Shown in pieces: positions 1 to 8,784 of a stretch of 64,000 nt of DNA. How positions within the stretch are numbered: position 1 is the stretch's first letter; each line of letters begins with the position of its first letter. A program made the position numbers and the translations under genes. The DNA comes from Streptomyces tardus (lineage in GTDB: Bacteria > Actinomycetota > Actinomycetes > Streptomycetales > Streptomycetaceae): contig NZ_JAELVF020000001.1 in NCBI RefSeq assembly GCF_018101125.2, positions 1,190,998 through 1,254,997 of the forward strand, in the 5' to 3' direction. The notes below the pieces were generated by a model that was not told the origin of the DNA, ran no database searches, and saw only the letters and a list, made by a program, of their open reading frames with translations.

Positions 1-735
1 TCGTACGCCCACCCCGTCCACGGCGGTCCGCCCGCCCGTGCCGCGCACGGCGGCGGGTGGCCCGGCCACGGGCCGAGCGCACTCGTGCACCATCCCTACC
101 CGCCCACGGCGGCGCCCGGGCGCGGCAGCGGTGCGGGCAAGTGGCTGGTCGCTCTCGCGGTGGTGGTGCTCGTGCTGGCAGGGGCGCTGGTCGGCCAACT
201 CCTGCGGAACGACTCCGACCCCGACGACCGCAGCGACGGGAAGAGTTCGAGCGAGGGCCGTGACGGTGGGGCGTCATCCGGCGCCGACGCCGACGCCGAG
301 ACGACCGAGGTTCCCGACACCGGTTCGGACGACCCCGAATCCCCCGCAGGCCTGTCCGGGTCGAACGGCGACGACGGCGCGAGCACAGTGCCCGAGGAGT
401 ACCTCGGCACCTGGCGAGCCACCTTCGACAATCCGGGCGGCGGCAGCAACACCCGCGTCCTGACCATCAGGGACGGCGAGGTCGGCGACAGGGTGGCCTC
501 CCTGCACGGTCACGGCCCCGACCACGACTGCACCTGGACGGCGACGCTCCGATCGGCCGGGCCGCCCCTGGAGCTGAACGAGTCCGAGGTGACCGTGCGC
601 AGGTCCGGTTCCTGCTCGCCGGGCGAGTGGAGCCGCCTCACCCTTTCCGGCAGCGGCCCGGACCGCGAGCTGCGGCGCGAGCTGGTCGGCAGCGGGGGCA
701 CCCCTCTCACCTACGACCGCCGCTCCGGCGACTGA
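1..735 (+). CDS. Membrane-anchored extracellular protein, 5'-truncated; possibly the C-terminal half of a Ser/Thr kinase
   Basis: The frame is open from the first base of the window, so the true start probably lies outside; an internal GTG at 85 could also serve. What is visible is a Pro/Gly/Ala-rich segment, one transmembrane helix (about residues 47-68), an acidic Ser/Asp/Glu-rich linker and a compact C-terminal domain of about 115 residues beginning near PEEYLGTW. From memory, domains of this kind (ending in an LTY motif, with a conserved Cys pair) follow the transmembrane helix of some Streptomyces Ser/Thr kinases. No kinase domain is in view, so this is inference. The C-terminal domain would lie outside the membrane. 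Confidence 0.6.
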   Translation, partial: SYAHPVHGGPPARAAHGGGWPGHGPSALVHHPYPPTAAPGRGSGAGKWLVALAVVVLVLAGALVGQLLRNDSDPDDRSDGKSSSEGRDGGASSGADADAETTEVPDTGSDDPESPAGLSGSNGDDGASTVPEEYLGTWRATFDNPGGGSNTRVLTIRDGEVGDRVASLHGHGPDHDCTWTATLRSAGPPLELNESEVTVRRSGSCSPGEWSRLTLSGSGPDRELRRELVGSGGTPLTYDRRSGD

Positions 736-834
736 CCCGCACGACCCCGCCGCCACTGCCCAGCGACGGCCCGCCACCACCACACCCGCCCACTCGCGAA
801 CCACCCGCGAACCGGCCCGCCGGGTCCCGCGCAC

Positions 835-879
835 ATCGGTGGCGGGCCGCGCGAACGTTCCGCACGGCCCGCCACCGAT
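835..879. terminator. Bidirectional hairpin between convergent genes
   Basis: A perfect 15-base inverted repeat (835-849 against 865-879) with a 15-base loop lies between the stop codons of the upstream membrane protein and the CsbD-like gene. There is no clear U-tract, as is usual for actinomycete terminators. Confidence 0.6.
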
Positions 880-934
880 TCCGCACCGGTCCGAGCGTGC
901 CCGACCGGATGCTCGAAATCCCTTCGCCGGAAGG

Positions 935-1129
935 TCAGTTGTCCTTCTTTCGGTCCTTCAGGGAGTCCTTCATCCCGTTCATGCGCTCCTTGGCGTCGCC
1001 CATGGAGTCCTTCGCCCTGCCCTTGAGCTGGTCGGCCTGCCCCTCGCCCTTCTTGCGCTCGCCGCCACCGAGCTTTCCGGCCATCTCCTTGGCCTTGCCC
1101 ATCAGCTTGTCCATCGCGCCTTCACCCAC
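935..1129 (-). CDS. CsbD-like small stress protein
   Basis: A 64-residue, highly charged, Lys/Gly/Met-rich protein with repeated amphipathic stretches such as DKLMGKAKEMAGKLGG and DQLKGRAKDSMGDAKERM. This composition and length match the CsbD family of general-stress proteins, whose biochemical role is unknown. It is transcribed alone, convergent with the preceding gene. The start is the only plausible ATG/GTG before a long Lys/Gly-rich frame. Confidence 0.75.
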   Translation of the reverse strand: MGEGAMDKLMGKAKEMAGKLGGGERKKGEGQADQLKGRAKDSMGDAKERMNGMKDSLKDRKKDN

Positions 1130-1204
1130 GGCAATTCTCCTCAGAACGGGACATTAGCCGTACACGCTAGGGCATCCCCGCCGTCGCGGCCTCTGCTCGG
1201 ACGG

Positions 1205-2032
1205 TTACCCCCGCCCACCTGCACCGACGTGTGGCGCGAGGATCAGCTCACCGACCGATTCGGCGAGCAGTTCGGCGTCCGCGTCGGGCAGGCCGTCGTC
1301 GGTCACAAACCAGTCGACCTCGCCGAGCGATGCGAAACCGCTCAGCGCGACCACCCCCCACTTGGTGTGGTCTGCGGTGATCGCCACCCGGCGGGCGCCC
1401 GCCACGAAAGCGCGGTTGGTCTGCGCCTCGGCCAGATTCGGGCTGGTGCAGCCGGCCGCCGGACAGACCCCGTGCGCCCCGAGGAAGAGCAGGTCGACGT
1501 GGAGCGAGCCGATCACCAGATCCGCCAACGGCCCGACCAGCGCCGCGGACCGGGTCGGGGTACCGCCGGTGAGCAGCAGTGCGGGGGCTGCCGCATCCTG
1601 CTCCGCCGCCGCGGCACGCAGCAGGTCCGCCACCGGAAGGGAGTTGGTGAGCACGGTCAGGTCCGGTACGGACCGCAGCCGGCTCGCGACGGCGTGCGCG
1701 GTGGTGCCCGCGCCGATCGCCACCACGCTGCCGGGCTCGACCAGCGCCGCCGCCGCCTCGGCAACGGCCGCCTTGGCTGCGGACTGACGACCCGACTTGG
1801 CCTCGAACCCGGGCTCCTCCGCACTGCGTCCGCGGGAGGCGACCGCGCCGCCGTGCACCTTCTCCACCTCGCCGCTGCGGGCGAGCGCGTCCAGGTCGCG
1901 GCGCACGGTCATGTCCGAGACGCCGAGCCGGTCGACGAGTTCGGCCACGCGCACGGCGCCGTCGCGGCGCACCGCCTCCAGAATGATTCCGCGCCGCTGC
2001 CGGGCCAACAGTCCGTGCCCCTGATCCGTCAT
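1205..2032 (-). CDS. DeoR/GlpR-family transcriptional repressor, probably of the gal operon
   Basis: 275 residues. An N-terminal DeoR helix-turn-helix spans about residues 15-60 (RQRRGIILEAV ... VSDMTVRRDLDAL). The C-terminal sugar-phosphate sensor domain shows GAGTTAHAVA, LTNSLPVADLL, LFLGAHGV and DHTKWGV, all typical of DeoR-C. The start was set at the ATG at 2032 because the HTH begins right after it. The gene is divergent from galT-galE-galK, so it probably represses that operon in response to a galactose or sugar-phosphate signal. The target and ligand are inferred from position only. Confidence 0.85.
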   Translation of the reverse strand: MTDQGHGLLARQRRGIILEAVRRDGAVRVAELVDRLGVSDMTVRRDLDALARSGEVEKVHGGAVASRGRSAEEPGFEAKSGRQSAAKAAVAEAAAALVEPGSVVAIGAGTTAHAVASRLRSVPDLTVLTNSLPVADLLRAAAAEQDAAAPALLLTGGTPTRSAALVGPLADLVIGSLHVDLLFLGAHGVCPAAGCTSPNLAEAQTNRAFVAGARRVAITADHTKWGVVALSGFASLGEVDWFVTDDGLPDADAELLAESVGELILAPHVGAGGRG

Positions 2033-2160
2033 GCCCCACTCCCGCCGCACCGGACACCCGGACCCTCCCGGCACCCTCGGCCGCGCCCCCGCGCGACCGC
2101 CTTCATCTCAGAATCACACAGCGAACCCGCCGTTCACAGCGATCCGCCCACATCAGCCTG

Positions 2161-2189
2161 TTGATTCACATCGGATGTTGTTTGATTAT
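2161..2189 (+). promoter_or_regulatory. Candidate gal operon promoter and DeoR operator
   Basis: TTGATT (2161-2166) and GATTAT (2184-2189) are separated by 17 bases, a fair match to a vegetative -35/-10 pair. The stretch also carries two TTTGATT/TTGATT direct repeats about 21 bases apart in an AT-rich patch unlike its surroundings, the kind of site DeoR repressors use. It sits between the divergent regulator and galT. Confidence 0.5.
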
Positions 2190-2252
2190 GTCGGTTGTGG
2201 TGCGCCCGGTTGTGCGGCGCTCCGGACGGGCCGACAGTCAGGCGGAGAACCG

Positions 2253-3299
2253 GTGAGGACCAGAACGCGACTCGCGGACGGCCGCGAGCTGATCTACTAC
2301 GACAGCGGCGAGACGCCCCGCCGGCCGCCCACCGACCCGCGCCCGCTGCCCTCGGTGCACACCGGCTCGCAGATCCGCCGGGATCCGCTCACCGGCGACC
2401 CGGTGGCGCTGGCCGCGCACCGGCAGGGCCGTACGTACCACCCGCCGGCCGACGAGTGTCCGCTGTGCCCCTCGCGGGAGGGGCGGCAGAGCGAGATCCC
2501 CGCCGAGGACTACCAGGTGGTCGCCTTCGAGAACCGCTTCCCCTCGCTCTCCGGCGACACCGGGCGCTGCGAAGTCGTCTGCTTCACCTCCGACCACCGG
2601 CTCTCCTTCGCCGACCTCGACGAGTCGCAGGCCCGTCTCGTACTGGACGCCTGGACCGACCGCACGGCCGAGCTCTCCGCGCGGCCCGAGGTCGAACAGG
2701 TCTACTGCTTCGAGAACCGCGGCGCCGACATCGGCGTCACCCTCGGCCATCCGCACGGCCAGATCTACGCCTTCCCCTATGTGACGCCGCGCACCGCCAA
2801 GATGCTGCGCCGGGTCGAGGACCATCTGCGGGAGACCGGACGCAACCTCTTCGACGACGTGCTGGCCGACGAACTCGCCGCCCCCGTACGGGTGGTGGCG
2901 TCCGGCGAGCACTGGGTGGCCCACGTCCCGTACGCGGCACGATGGCCGTACGAGGTGCACCTGCGCCCGCGCCGGCGGGTGCCGGACCTGACCGCGCTCG
3001 ACGAGCCGGAGCGTGCCGAACTCCCCTCCCTCTACCTGGAGTTGCTGCGCCGGTTCGACCGGCTCTTCCTCACTCCGGAGAGCCCGGACCGGCCCTCTCC
3101 CACGCCGTACATCTCCGCCTGGCACCAGGCTCCGCGCGGGCACCGCGAGCAATTCGCCCTGCACCTCCAGCTGTTCACGATCAGACGCACCGCCGACAAG
3201 CTGAAGTACCTCGCGGGGACGGAGTCCGGGATGGAGGCGTTCATCGGCGACGTGACCCCAGAGGCCGCCGCCGAGCGGCTGCGGGAGGTGGCCTCGTGA
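2253..3299 (+). CDS. galT: Galactose-1-phosphate uridylyltransferase
   Basis: 348 residues. It exchanges UMP between UDP-glucose and galactose-1-phosphate in the cytoplasmic Leloir pathway. Visible marks are the zinc-site CPLC (residues 69-72), the catalytic HPHGQ motif (H166-P-H168) and a C-terminal WHQAPRG / HLQLF segment typical of bacterial GalT. I chose the GTG at 2253 because it follows a GGCGGAG ribosome binding site by 5 bases and the protein then begins just ahead of conserved sequence; an upstream in-frame ATG would add 74 poorly conserved residues overlapping the promoter. First gene of a three-gene operon with stop/start overlaps. Confidence 0.95.
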   Translation: MRTRTRLADGRELIYYDSGETPRRPPTDPRPLPSVHTGSQIRRDPLTGDPVALAAHRQGRTYHPPADECPLCPSREGRQSEIPAEDYQVVAFENRFPSLSGDTGRCEVVCFTSDHRLSFADLDESQARLVLDAWTDRTAELSARPEVEQVYCFENRGADIGVTLGHPHGQIYAFPYVTPRTAKMLRRVEDHLRETGRNLFDDVLADELAAPVRVVASGEHWVAHVPYAARWPYEVHLRPRRRVPDLTALDEPERAELPSLYLELLRRFDRLFLTPESPDRPSPTPYISAWHQAPRGHREQFALHLQLFTIRRTADKLKYLAGTESGMEAFIGDVTPEAAAERLREVAS

Positions 3300-4441
3300 G
3301 CGCCTCGCATTTCCTGGTCACCGGTGGCGCGGGGTATGTGGGCAGTGTCGTCGCGGCGCACCTGCTGGAGGCCGGGCACCGGGTCACGGTGCTCGACGAT
3401 CTGTCCACCGGCTTCGCCGACGCGGTCCCGCCCGGCGCGGAGTTCGTGGCGGGCCGGGTCCAGGACACGGCCGCGCGACTGCTGTCCGACCGCACCGCCC
3501 CGCCCGTCGACGGGGTACTGCACTTCGCCGCCTCCTCACAGGTCGGGGAGTCGGTCGCCGACCCGGAGAAGTACTGGCGCAACAACGTCGTGGGCTCCCT
3601 GGAACTGGTGTCCGCGATGCGCGCCGGCGGCGTGCGGAAGCTGGTCTTCTCCTCCACCGCCGCGGTCTACGGGGAGCCGGAGCGGACGCCGATCCGCGAG
3701 GACGCCCGTACCGCGCCGACCAGCCCGTACGGCGCGACCAAGCTCGCGGTGGACCATCTGCTGACCGGCGAGGCAGCCGCACACGGGCTCGCCGCGGTGA
3801 GCCTGCGCTACTTCAACGTGGCCGGGGCGTACGGCAGTTGGGGCGAGCGGCACGAGCCGGAGTCCCATCTGATCCCGCTGGTGCTCGGTGCCGCGCTCGG
3901 CGAACGCCCGCACATCGCCGTGTACGGCGAGGACTGTCCGACCCCGGACGGCACCTGTGTGCGCGACTACCTGCACGTCGCCGACCTCGCCCGCGCCCAT
4001 CTGCTCGCGCTGGACGCCGCGGTGCCCGGCGAGCATCTGATCTGCAACCTCGGCAACGGCAACGGCTTCTCCGTCCTGGAGGTGATCGAGGCGGTGCGCC
4101 GGGTCACCGGCCGGGAGGTCCCCGTCGTCGGCGCGCCGCGCAGAGCGGGCGATCCGGCGCAGCTGGTCGCCTCCGCCGACCTCGCCCAACAGCGCCTGGG
4201 CTGGCGTCCCGAGCGCACCGGGCTGGACGAAATCGTCGCCACCGCCTGGGAGTTCGCCCTCCGCCGCCGCGCCGGCACCACCCCCGGGAACGACCGGGCC
4301 GCGCCGTCGGCCGGCACCCGGCCGGACGCGGAGGACGGTACGGACAACGGCTCGGGCCCCGGTACGGACGACGGCCCGGACGAGCGTCCGCACCGGGGCC
4401 CGGGCCACAGCGGGAACGAGAGAGAGCGGGGCGCCCCATGA
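3296..4441 (+). CDS. galE: UDP-glucose 4-epimerase
   Basis: 381 residues. An NAD-dependent extended SDR that interconverts UDP-galactose and UDP-glucose. The N-terminal nucleotide motif TGGAGYVGS, an SSTAAVYG segment and the catalytic YGATK (Tyr near residue 145) are present. The GTG start overlaps the galT stop (GTGA), implying translational coupling. The last 50 or so residues form an Asp/Gly/Pro-rich low-complexity tail beyond the usual GalE end, probably disordered. Confidence 0.95.
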   Translation: MSASHFLVTGGAGYVGSVVAAHLLEAGHRVTVLDDLSTGFADAVPPGAEFVAGRVQDTAARLLSDRTAPPVDGVLHFAASSQVGESVADPEKYWRNNVVGSLELVSAMRAGGVRKLVFSSTAAVYGEPERTPIREDARTAPTSPYGATKLAVDHLLTGEAAAHGLAAVSLRYFNVAGAYGSWGERHEPESHLIPLVLGAALGERPHIAVYGEDCPTPDGTCVRDYLHVADLARAHLLALDAAVPGEHLICNLGNGNGFSVLEVIEAVRRVTGREVPVVGAPRRAGDPAQLVASADLAQQRLGWRPERTGLDEIVATAWEFALRRRAGTTPGNDRAAPSAGTRPDAEDGTDNGSGPGTDDGPDERPHRGPGHSGNERERGAP

Positions 4442-5568
4442 GCGGCTTCAGGGCCACGTACGGCACGGCACCGGCCGGCACCTGGGCCGCGCCGGGCAGG
4501 GTGAACCTGATCGGCGAACACACCGACTACAACGACGGGTTCGTGATGCCGTTCGCGCTGCCGCAGACCGTGCGCGCCGCCGCCCGGCGCCGGGACGACG
4601 GGCTGCTGCGGCTGCACAGCGCCCACGGGGACCGCCGGACCGTCGAGTTGGACGCCGCCGAGCTGCGTCCGGAGGGCGTTACCGGCTGGGCCCGGTACCC
4701 GGCGGGCGTGGTGTGGGCTCTCGCCGCCGAGGGGCACCGGGTCGGCGGCGCCGACCTGTACTTCGAGAGCGACGTACCCGCGGGCGCCGGACTCTCCTCG
4801 TCCGCCGCACTGGAGTGCGCCACCGCCGCGGCCTTCCGCGACCTCTGGGAACTCGACCTGGACGACACCCGGTTGGCGCTCGTCGCCCAGCGTGCCGAGA
4901 ACGAATTCGTCGGGGTCCCCTGCGGGATCATGGATCAACTCGCGTCCGTGTGCGCGCAGTCGGGCCATGCGCTGCTGCTGGACACCCGTACTCTCGCCCA
5001 GCGGCAGGTGCGTCTGGACCTCGATCACCACGGCCTGCGGCTGCTGGTCGTCGACACCCGGGTCCGGCACGAGCTGGCGGACGGCGCGTACGCCGCGCTC
5101 CGCAGCGGCTGCGAACACGCCGCCCGCCTGCTCGGGCTTCCCGCCCTGCGCGATCTGAGCGTCGCGGAGCTGACCGGAGCGCTTGATCAACTCCCGTCCG
5201 AACACCGCCCGTTGGTCCGCCACGTGGTCACCGAGAACGCCCGGGTGGCGGACGCGGCAGCGGCGCTGGACGCCGGTGACGCCGCCGCGCTCGGCCCGGT
5301 GCTCACCGAGGGCCATCACTCGCTGCGCGACGACTACCGCGTCTCCTGTCCGGAGACCGACCTCGCGGTGAGCACCGCCGTCGAGGCGGGCGCGCTCGGC
5401 GCCCGGATGACCGGCGCCGGCTTCGGCGGCTCGGTGATCGCCCTGGTGCCCGAGGAGCGCACGGCCGGCGTCGCCGAGGCGGTGACGGCGGCGTTCGCCG
5501 CGGCCGGGCACCGCGCGCCCCGTACGTTCACCGCGACCGCGGCGGCCGGGGCACGGCGCGTCGGCTGA
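4438..5568 (+). CDS. galK: Galactokinase
   Basis: 376 residues, normal length for a GHMP kinase. It phosphorylates galactose at C1 with ATP, the first Leloir step. Motifs in order: substrate site GRVNLIGEHTDYNDG near the N-terminus, ATP-binding loop PAGAGLSSSAALE, and C-terminal GARMTGAGFGGS. The ATG overlaps the galE stop (ATGA). Together galT, galE and galK form one transcription unit under the site at 2161-2189. Confidence 0.95.
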   Translation: MSGFRATYGTAPAGTWAAPGRVNLIGEHTDYNDGFVMPFALPQTVRAAARRRDDGLLRLHSAHGDRRTVELDAAELRPEGVTGWARYPAGVVWALAAEGHRVGGADLYFESDVPAGAGLSSSAALECATAAAFRDLWELDLDDTRLALVAQRAENEFVGVPCGIMDQLASVCAQSGHALLLDTRTLAQRQVRLDLDHHGLRLLVVDTRVRHELADGAYAALRSGCEHAARLLGLPALRDLSVAELTGALDQLPSEHRPLVRHVVTENARVADAAAALDAGDAAALGPVLTEGHHSLRDDYRVSCPETDLAVSTAVEAGALGARMTGAGFGGSVIALVPEERTAGVAEAVTAAFAAAGHRAPRTFTATAAAGARRVG

Positions 5569-5923
5569 CCGGCGGCCCGCCGCCGCCCCCGCGCCCGCCG
5601 GAAACTCGTTGGCGCAACCACCCCCGCCCCGACGTACTCTCGCCGGAGGCCGACAACGGCCGGTCCGGCCACGCGGCGTGCGCTTCCGGCCTCGGCGGCG
5701 TGCGCTTGGGGCTTCCGCCCGGGCGGAGGGGTACGAGGTGTGCGCCGCTCCGATGCGGCAGCCGGAAGCCCGGTGCCGTGTCGCCCACCGTCAACGGTCC
5801 GTGCGCGCCGTACCGTCCGCACGGACGGGCCGGGGCAGTTGACGCCCGGCAAACCGCCGACCTTCTGAAACGCCGAAACGCCGAAACGCCGAAACGCCGA
5901 AACGCCGAAAGCAGAGCATCGCC
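5569..5923. other. Intergenic region after galK with an 8-base tandem repeat
   Basis: About 355 bases without a convincing gene. Its most distinct feature is 5.5 copies of the octamer GAAACGCC at 5867-5910, immediately ahead of the next gene. I see no clear promoter motif or strong terminator hairpin. Confidence 0.6.
5867..5910. repeat. Tandem octamer repeat, 5.5 copies
   Basis: GAAACGCC repeated five and a half times without interruption, 14 bases upstream of the TTG start of the cyclase-family gene. The count could vary by slippage and could affect spacing in the leader. Confidence 0.9.
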
Positions 5924-6700
5924 TTGGACGAGCGCACCGAGCACCGCGAGCCCGAACTGTGGGCGCTGCAGCGGCGATTGGCCGCCACCACGGAGTACAC
6001 CGACCTCACCCACGCCTTCCACCCCGGGCAGCCGCACTTCACCGGCTTCACCGACGAGGAGCGCACCGTCGCCTTCGACATGGAACGCGGCGACCCGTTC
6101 ACCACCCACCGCTACTCCCTGGTCGGGCAGTGGGGGACCCATGTCGACCCGCCGTCGCACTTCGCCGAGCGCGGGCGGACCCTGGACCGGATCCCGGTCG
6201 CCGAGATGATCCTCCCGCTGGTCGTGCTCGACATCAGTGAGCGGGTCGCGGCCGACCCCGACGCGGTGCCCACCCTTCAGGACGTCACCGCATGGGAGCG
6301 GCGCAACGGCCGTGTCCCGCGCGGGAGTCTCGTCGCGCTGCGGACCGACTGGAGCAGCCGCTGGCCCGACCCCGAGGCGATGGCAAACCGGGACGCCGAC
6401 GGCGTCTCCCACACGCCCGGCTGGTCGGCGGAGGTGCTGCGGCACCTCGTCGAGACGTCCGGGGTCACCGCCGTGGGGCACGAGCAGACCGACACCGATC
6501 CGGGACGCGCCACCTCGGCCGGAGACCTGGACCTGGAGCGCTATGTCCTCGGCCGCGACCGGTGGCAGATCGAGCTGCTGACCAACCTCCATCTGGTGCC
6601 GGAGTGCGGCGCACTGGCCGTCGCCTCCTGGCCCAAGCCCCTCGGCGGCTCCGGATTCCCGGCGCGGGTGTTCGCCCTGCACCCGCGCCCGACCGCCTGA
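5924..6700 (+). CDS. Cyclase-family (KynB-type) metal-dependent hydrolase
   Basis: 258 residues. The central QWGTHVDPPSHF matches the HxGTHxDxPxHF metal motif of the cyclase/arylformamidase family, which hydrolyses small amides or esters, except that the first His is Gln. A second family signature, VGHEQTDTDPG, follows. The frame opens with a TTG codon after a weak purine-rich leader; no better start is seen. It appears monocistronic; substrate unknown. Confidence 0.75.
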   Translation: MDERTEHREPELWALQRRLAATTEYTDLTHAFHPGQPHFTGFTDEERTVAFDMERGDPFTTHRYSLVGQWGTHVDPPSHFAERGRTLDRIPVAEMILPLVVLDISERVAADPDAVPTLQDVTAWERRNGRVPRGSLVALRTDWSSRWPDPEAMANRDADGVSHTPGWSAEVLRHLVETSGVTAVGHEQTDTDPGRATSAGDLDLERYVLGRDRWQIELLTNLHLVPECGALAVASWPKPLGGSGFPARVFALHPRPTA

Positions 6701-6806
6701 CGGAACTCCCGCATCCGCCGACCGCCCCGGCCGATCCGGCCGATCCGGCCACCGAACCGCCCCACCGCCCCACCGCCCACCACCGACACCGGAGAGACCA
6801 CCGCAG

Positions 6807-7367
6807 ATGCTGGAGATAACAACCCCCCTCAGGACCGAGCGCCTTCAGCTCCGCCCCTTCGCCGCGGCGGACGAGACGGCCATGCTGGAGTTCGAGTCCC
6901 ACCCGGAGGTCGCGCGCTACCTCTACAACGAGCCGCGCACCCCGGAGGACAACGCGAGGACCCTCGCCTCGCGCCGGGAGTTGACCGCGCTCCGCAAGGA
7001 GGGCGACACCCTGCTGCTCGCCGTCGACCTGGACGGCACCGCCATCGGGTACGTCCTGCTCACCTGGCTCAGCGAGCAGCACCGCCAGGGCGAGTTCGGG
7101 TACGTGATGAACCCGGCCCACCACGGCAGCGGTTACGCGACGGAGGCGGCGGTGGAGATGCTGCGCCTGGGCTTCGAATCTCTCGGACTGCACCGGATCA
7201 TCGGCCGCTGCGACGCGCGCAACGAGGCCTCCTACCGTCTGATGGAGCGCCTCGGGATGCGCCGCGAGGCGCATTTCGTGGAGGCCGAGATCTTCAAGGG
7301 TGTCTGGGGTTCCGAGCTGCACTACGCGCTCCTCGAGGCCGAGTGGCGCGCCTCCGCCCGGAGCTGA
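6807..7367 (+). CDS. GNAT acetyltransferase, RimJ/RimL type
   Basis: 186 residues. The N-terminal LRTERLQLRPF, a central GYVMNPAHHGSGYATEA (acetyl-CoA loop) and C-terminal NEASYRLMERLGMRREA are hallmark GNAT segments of the RimJ/RimL-like group, which acetylates protein N-termini or small amines. The ATG is preceded by GGAGAG at a slightly long distance. It is 106 bases downstream of the cyclase-family gene and might be cotranscribed. Confidence 0.85.
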   Translation: MLEITTPLRTERLQLRPFAAADETAMLEFESHPEVARYLYNEPRTPEDNARTLASRRELTALRKEGDTLLLAVDLDGTAIGYVLLTWLSEQHRQGEFGYVMNPAHHGSGYATEAAVEMLRLGFESLGLHRIIGRCDARNEASYRLMERLGMRREAHFVEAEIFKGVWGSELHYALLEAEWRASARS

Positions 7368-7607
7368 GGCCGTACGGCCCGGTGGCCGGGCCTCGTCACC
7401 GCCGCTGCCGCTACTGCCCGGCCCGTCCGGGCGGGCGCGGCAGCGGCGGTTCCTTCCGCCACTCCCGCCCCTTCCGACCCACGGTACTCAGCCACAACCC
7501 CCGCACCACGCTGGGTAGTTGTGGGTCGACCGATTGTCAGTGGCGTCTCGTAGCGTCTTTCCCAGGCCCTCGACTCCGGGCCGCCACCTCTCCGGGAGAA
7601 CGCGCCG

Positions 7608-8090
7608 ATGACCTACGTACGCGGGCACCGCCGTCGGAACGGCACCTACGTCCGGCCGCACCGCCGCCGCCCGAGGCAGGGCGGCGGAGCCGGCCTTCCC
7701 CATCCACGCCGCCACCCGGAGGCCGACCCGCCGGATCCGTTCGGCGTCGCCTCCCACGTCCGGCACAGCAGACCGCCCTCGCCCGCCCAGTGGAGTCCGC
7801 CGCCGCACCACGACGAGCGGGTCGTGCGCGTCCGCTCCCATCTGCGCAACGGGCGCCCGGTCCGCTCCCACCTCCGCCGCACCGGCGCCCCGGCGCGCAC
7901 GGCGGGCGGACTGGGCGCGGCCGGGCTCCTCCTCGGCCTGCTGCTGATCATCGGCCTCGGCGGCAGCGGCACTGCCGGCCCGCCGACGCCCGCCGCGCCG
8001 ACAGCACCGACAGCACCGTCCAGTCCTGCGACGCCGTACGGCTCGTCCGGCCAGACCACGCCCAACTCGCACTCACCGGAGCCGCGTTGA
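7608..8090 (+). CDS. Small membrane protein with repeated V-R-x-H basic motifs
   Basis: 160 residues. The N-terminal part carries repeated short basic units of the form TYVRGH.RR and GTYVRPHRRR, then RVRSHLRNGRPVRSHLRR; one transmembrane helix (GLLLGLLLIIGLGG) follows and a Pro/Thr/Ser-rich tail ends the protein. I recall similar motifs in short actinomycete proteins of unknown function. GGGAGA lies upstream of the ATG. A positively charged N-terminus before a single helix suggests the basic part stays in the cytoplasm, possibly touching nucleic acid or lipid headgroups (speculative). Confidence 0.6.
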   Translation: MTYVRGHRRRNGTYVRPHRRRPRQGGGAGLPHPRRHPEADPPDPFGVASHVRHSRPPSPAQWSPPPHHDERVVRVRSHLRNGRPVRSHLRRTGAPARTAGGLGAAGLLLGLLLIIGLGGSGTAGPPTPAAPTAPTAPSSPATPYGSSGQTTPNSHSPEPR

Positions 8091-8126
8091 CGATGCGCCG
8101 CAGGAGTCCCGCGAGCCCCGGCGCAC

Positions 8127-8170
8127 GTGCGCCCTCGCCGGGCCGACTGCCCTGCCCGGCGAGGACGCAC
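8127..8170. terminator. Bidirectional hairpin between convergent genes
   Basis: 17-base arms (8127-8143 and 8154-8170) with a single mismatch and a 10-base loop, between two convergent small membrane-protein genes. Confidence 0.65.
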
Positions 8171-8259
8171 GACCGGCCACTCGTCACCGACAGACGCCGG
8201 GCGGGCTCGCCCCACCGTTCCCACGGGAGCGGGGCGGGTCGGAGCGACGGCGGACGAAA

Positions 8260-8514
8260 TCAGATCGCCTTGACCTGCTCCGCCCGGTCTGCGCGGCGCG
8301 GCTCGTGGGAGGCGTACCGGACAGCAACCGGCCGTGCGACTGCGGCGCGGCTCTCGGCGGGCCGCGCGGCTTCCGTCCGCGCGGCCTCGGGGGCGGCTCC
8401 GCGACGCGGGCCGGGCTGGAGCCGGCCGGCGACAGCGGCGACTGCGATCGTGCCGATCAGCCCGGCGGCCACGACGAGGGCGAAGGTGAACCAGAAGTCG
8501 GTCGGGAAAAGCAT
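8260..8514 (-). CDS. Small single-pass membrane protein
   Basis: 84 residues beginning MLFPTDFWFTFALVV. One N-terminal transmembrane helix (about residues 9-32) is followed by an Ala/Arg-rich cytoplasmic tail. The start at 8514 is chosen for a strong GGAAAGGAAG ribosome binding site 6 bases upstream; a longer in-frame version has poor sequence. It is divergent from the TetR regulator and shares its operator region, so it may be that regulator's target. Function unknown. Confidence 0.6.
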   Translation of the reverse strand: MLFPTDFWFTFALVVAAGLIGTIAVAAVAGRLQPGPRRGAAPEAARTEAARPAESRAAVARPVAVRYASHEPRRADRAEQVKAI

Positions 8515-8694
8515 GGTGGGCTTCCTTTCCGGTCGATGGGCGCGGCCGGTCGGCCGCGGCGGTCGCTGGCGCCCTCCCGCGACCGCGCAGCGCCGGTTCC
8601 GCGACGCCGGCGACGGCCGGGGCAGGGCATACGGGCCGTTCACCCCTCGGCACCTGAGAGCCTCGGCGACGACGCGGGCGTGGAACCCTTTCGT

Positions 8695-8731
8695 TCTCAG
8701 TAAACGGTCGTAATACAAATGTTTACTGAGA
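8695..8731. promoter_or_regulatory. Inverted-repeat operator, probably for the adjacent TetR regulator
   Basis: TCTCAGTAAAC (8695-8705) and GTTTACTGAGA (8721-8731) are perfect 11-base inverted repeats 15 bases apart, in AT-rich sequence between the divergent small membrane protein and the TetR gene. A further half-site, GTTTACTCA, lies at 8770-8778 just ahead of the regulator's start. AGTAAAC/GTTTACT cores resemble sites used by FabR/DesT-type TetR repressors of lipid genes. Confidence 0.65.
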
Positions 8732-8784
8732 CGACCCTACGCTCAACTGGTGCGGATTGGCAAACAAGTGTTTACTCATTTCCC

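Noticed and set aside
5867..5910. The octamer repeats as a CRISPR array
   Set aside because: Repeats are contiguous 8-mers with no spacers, and no cas gene is present.
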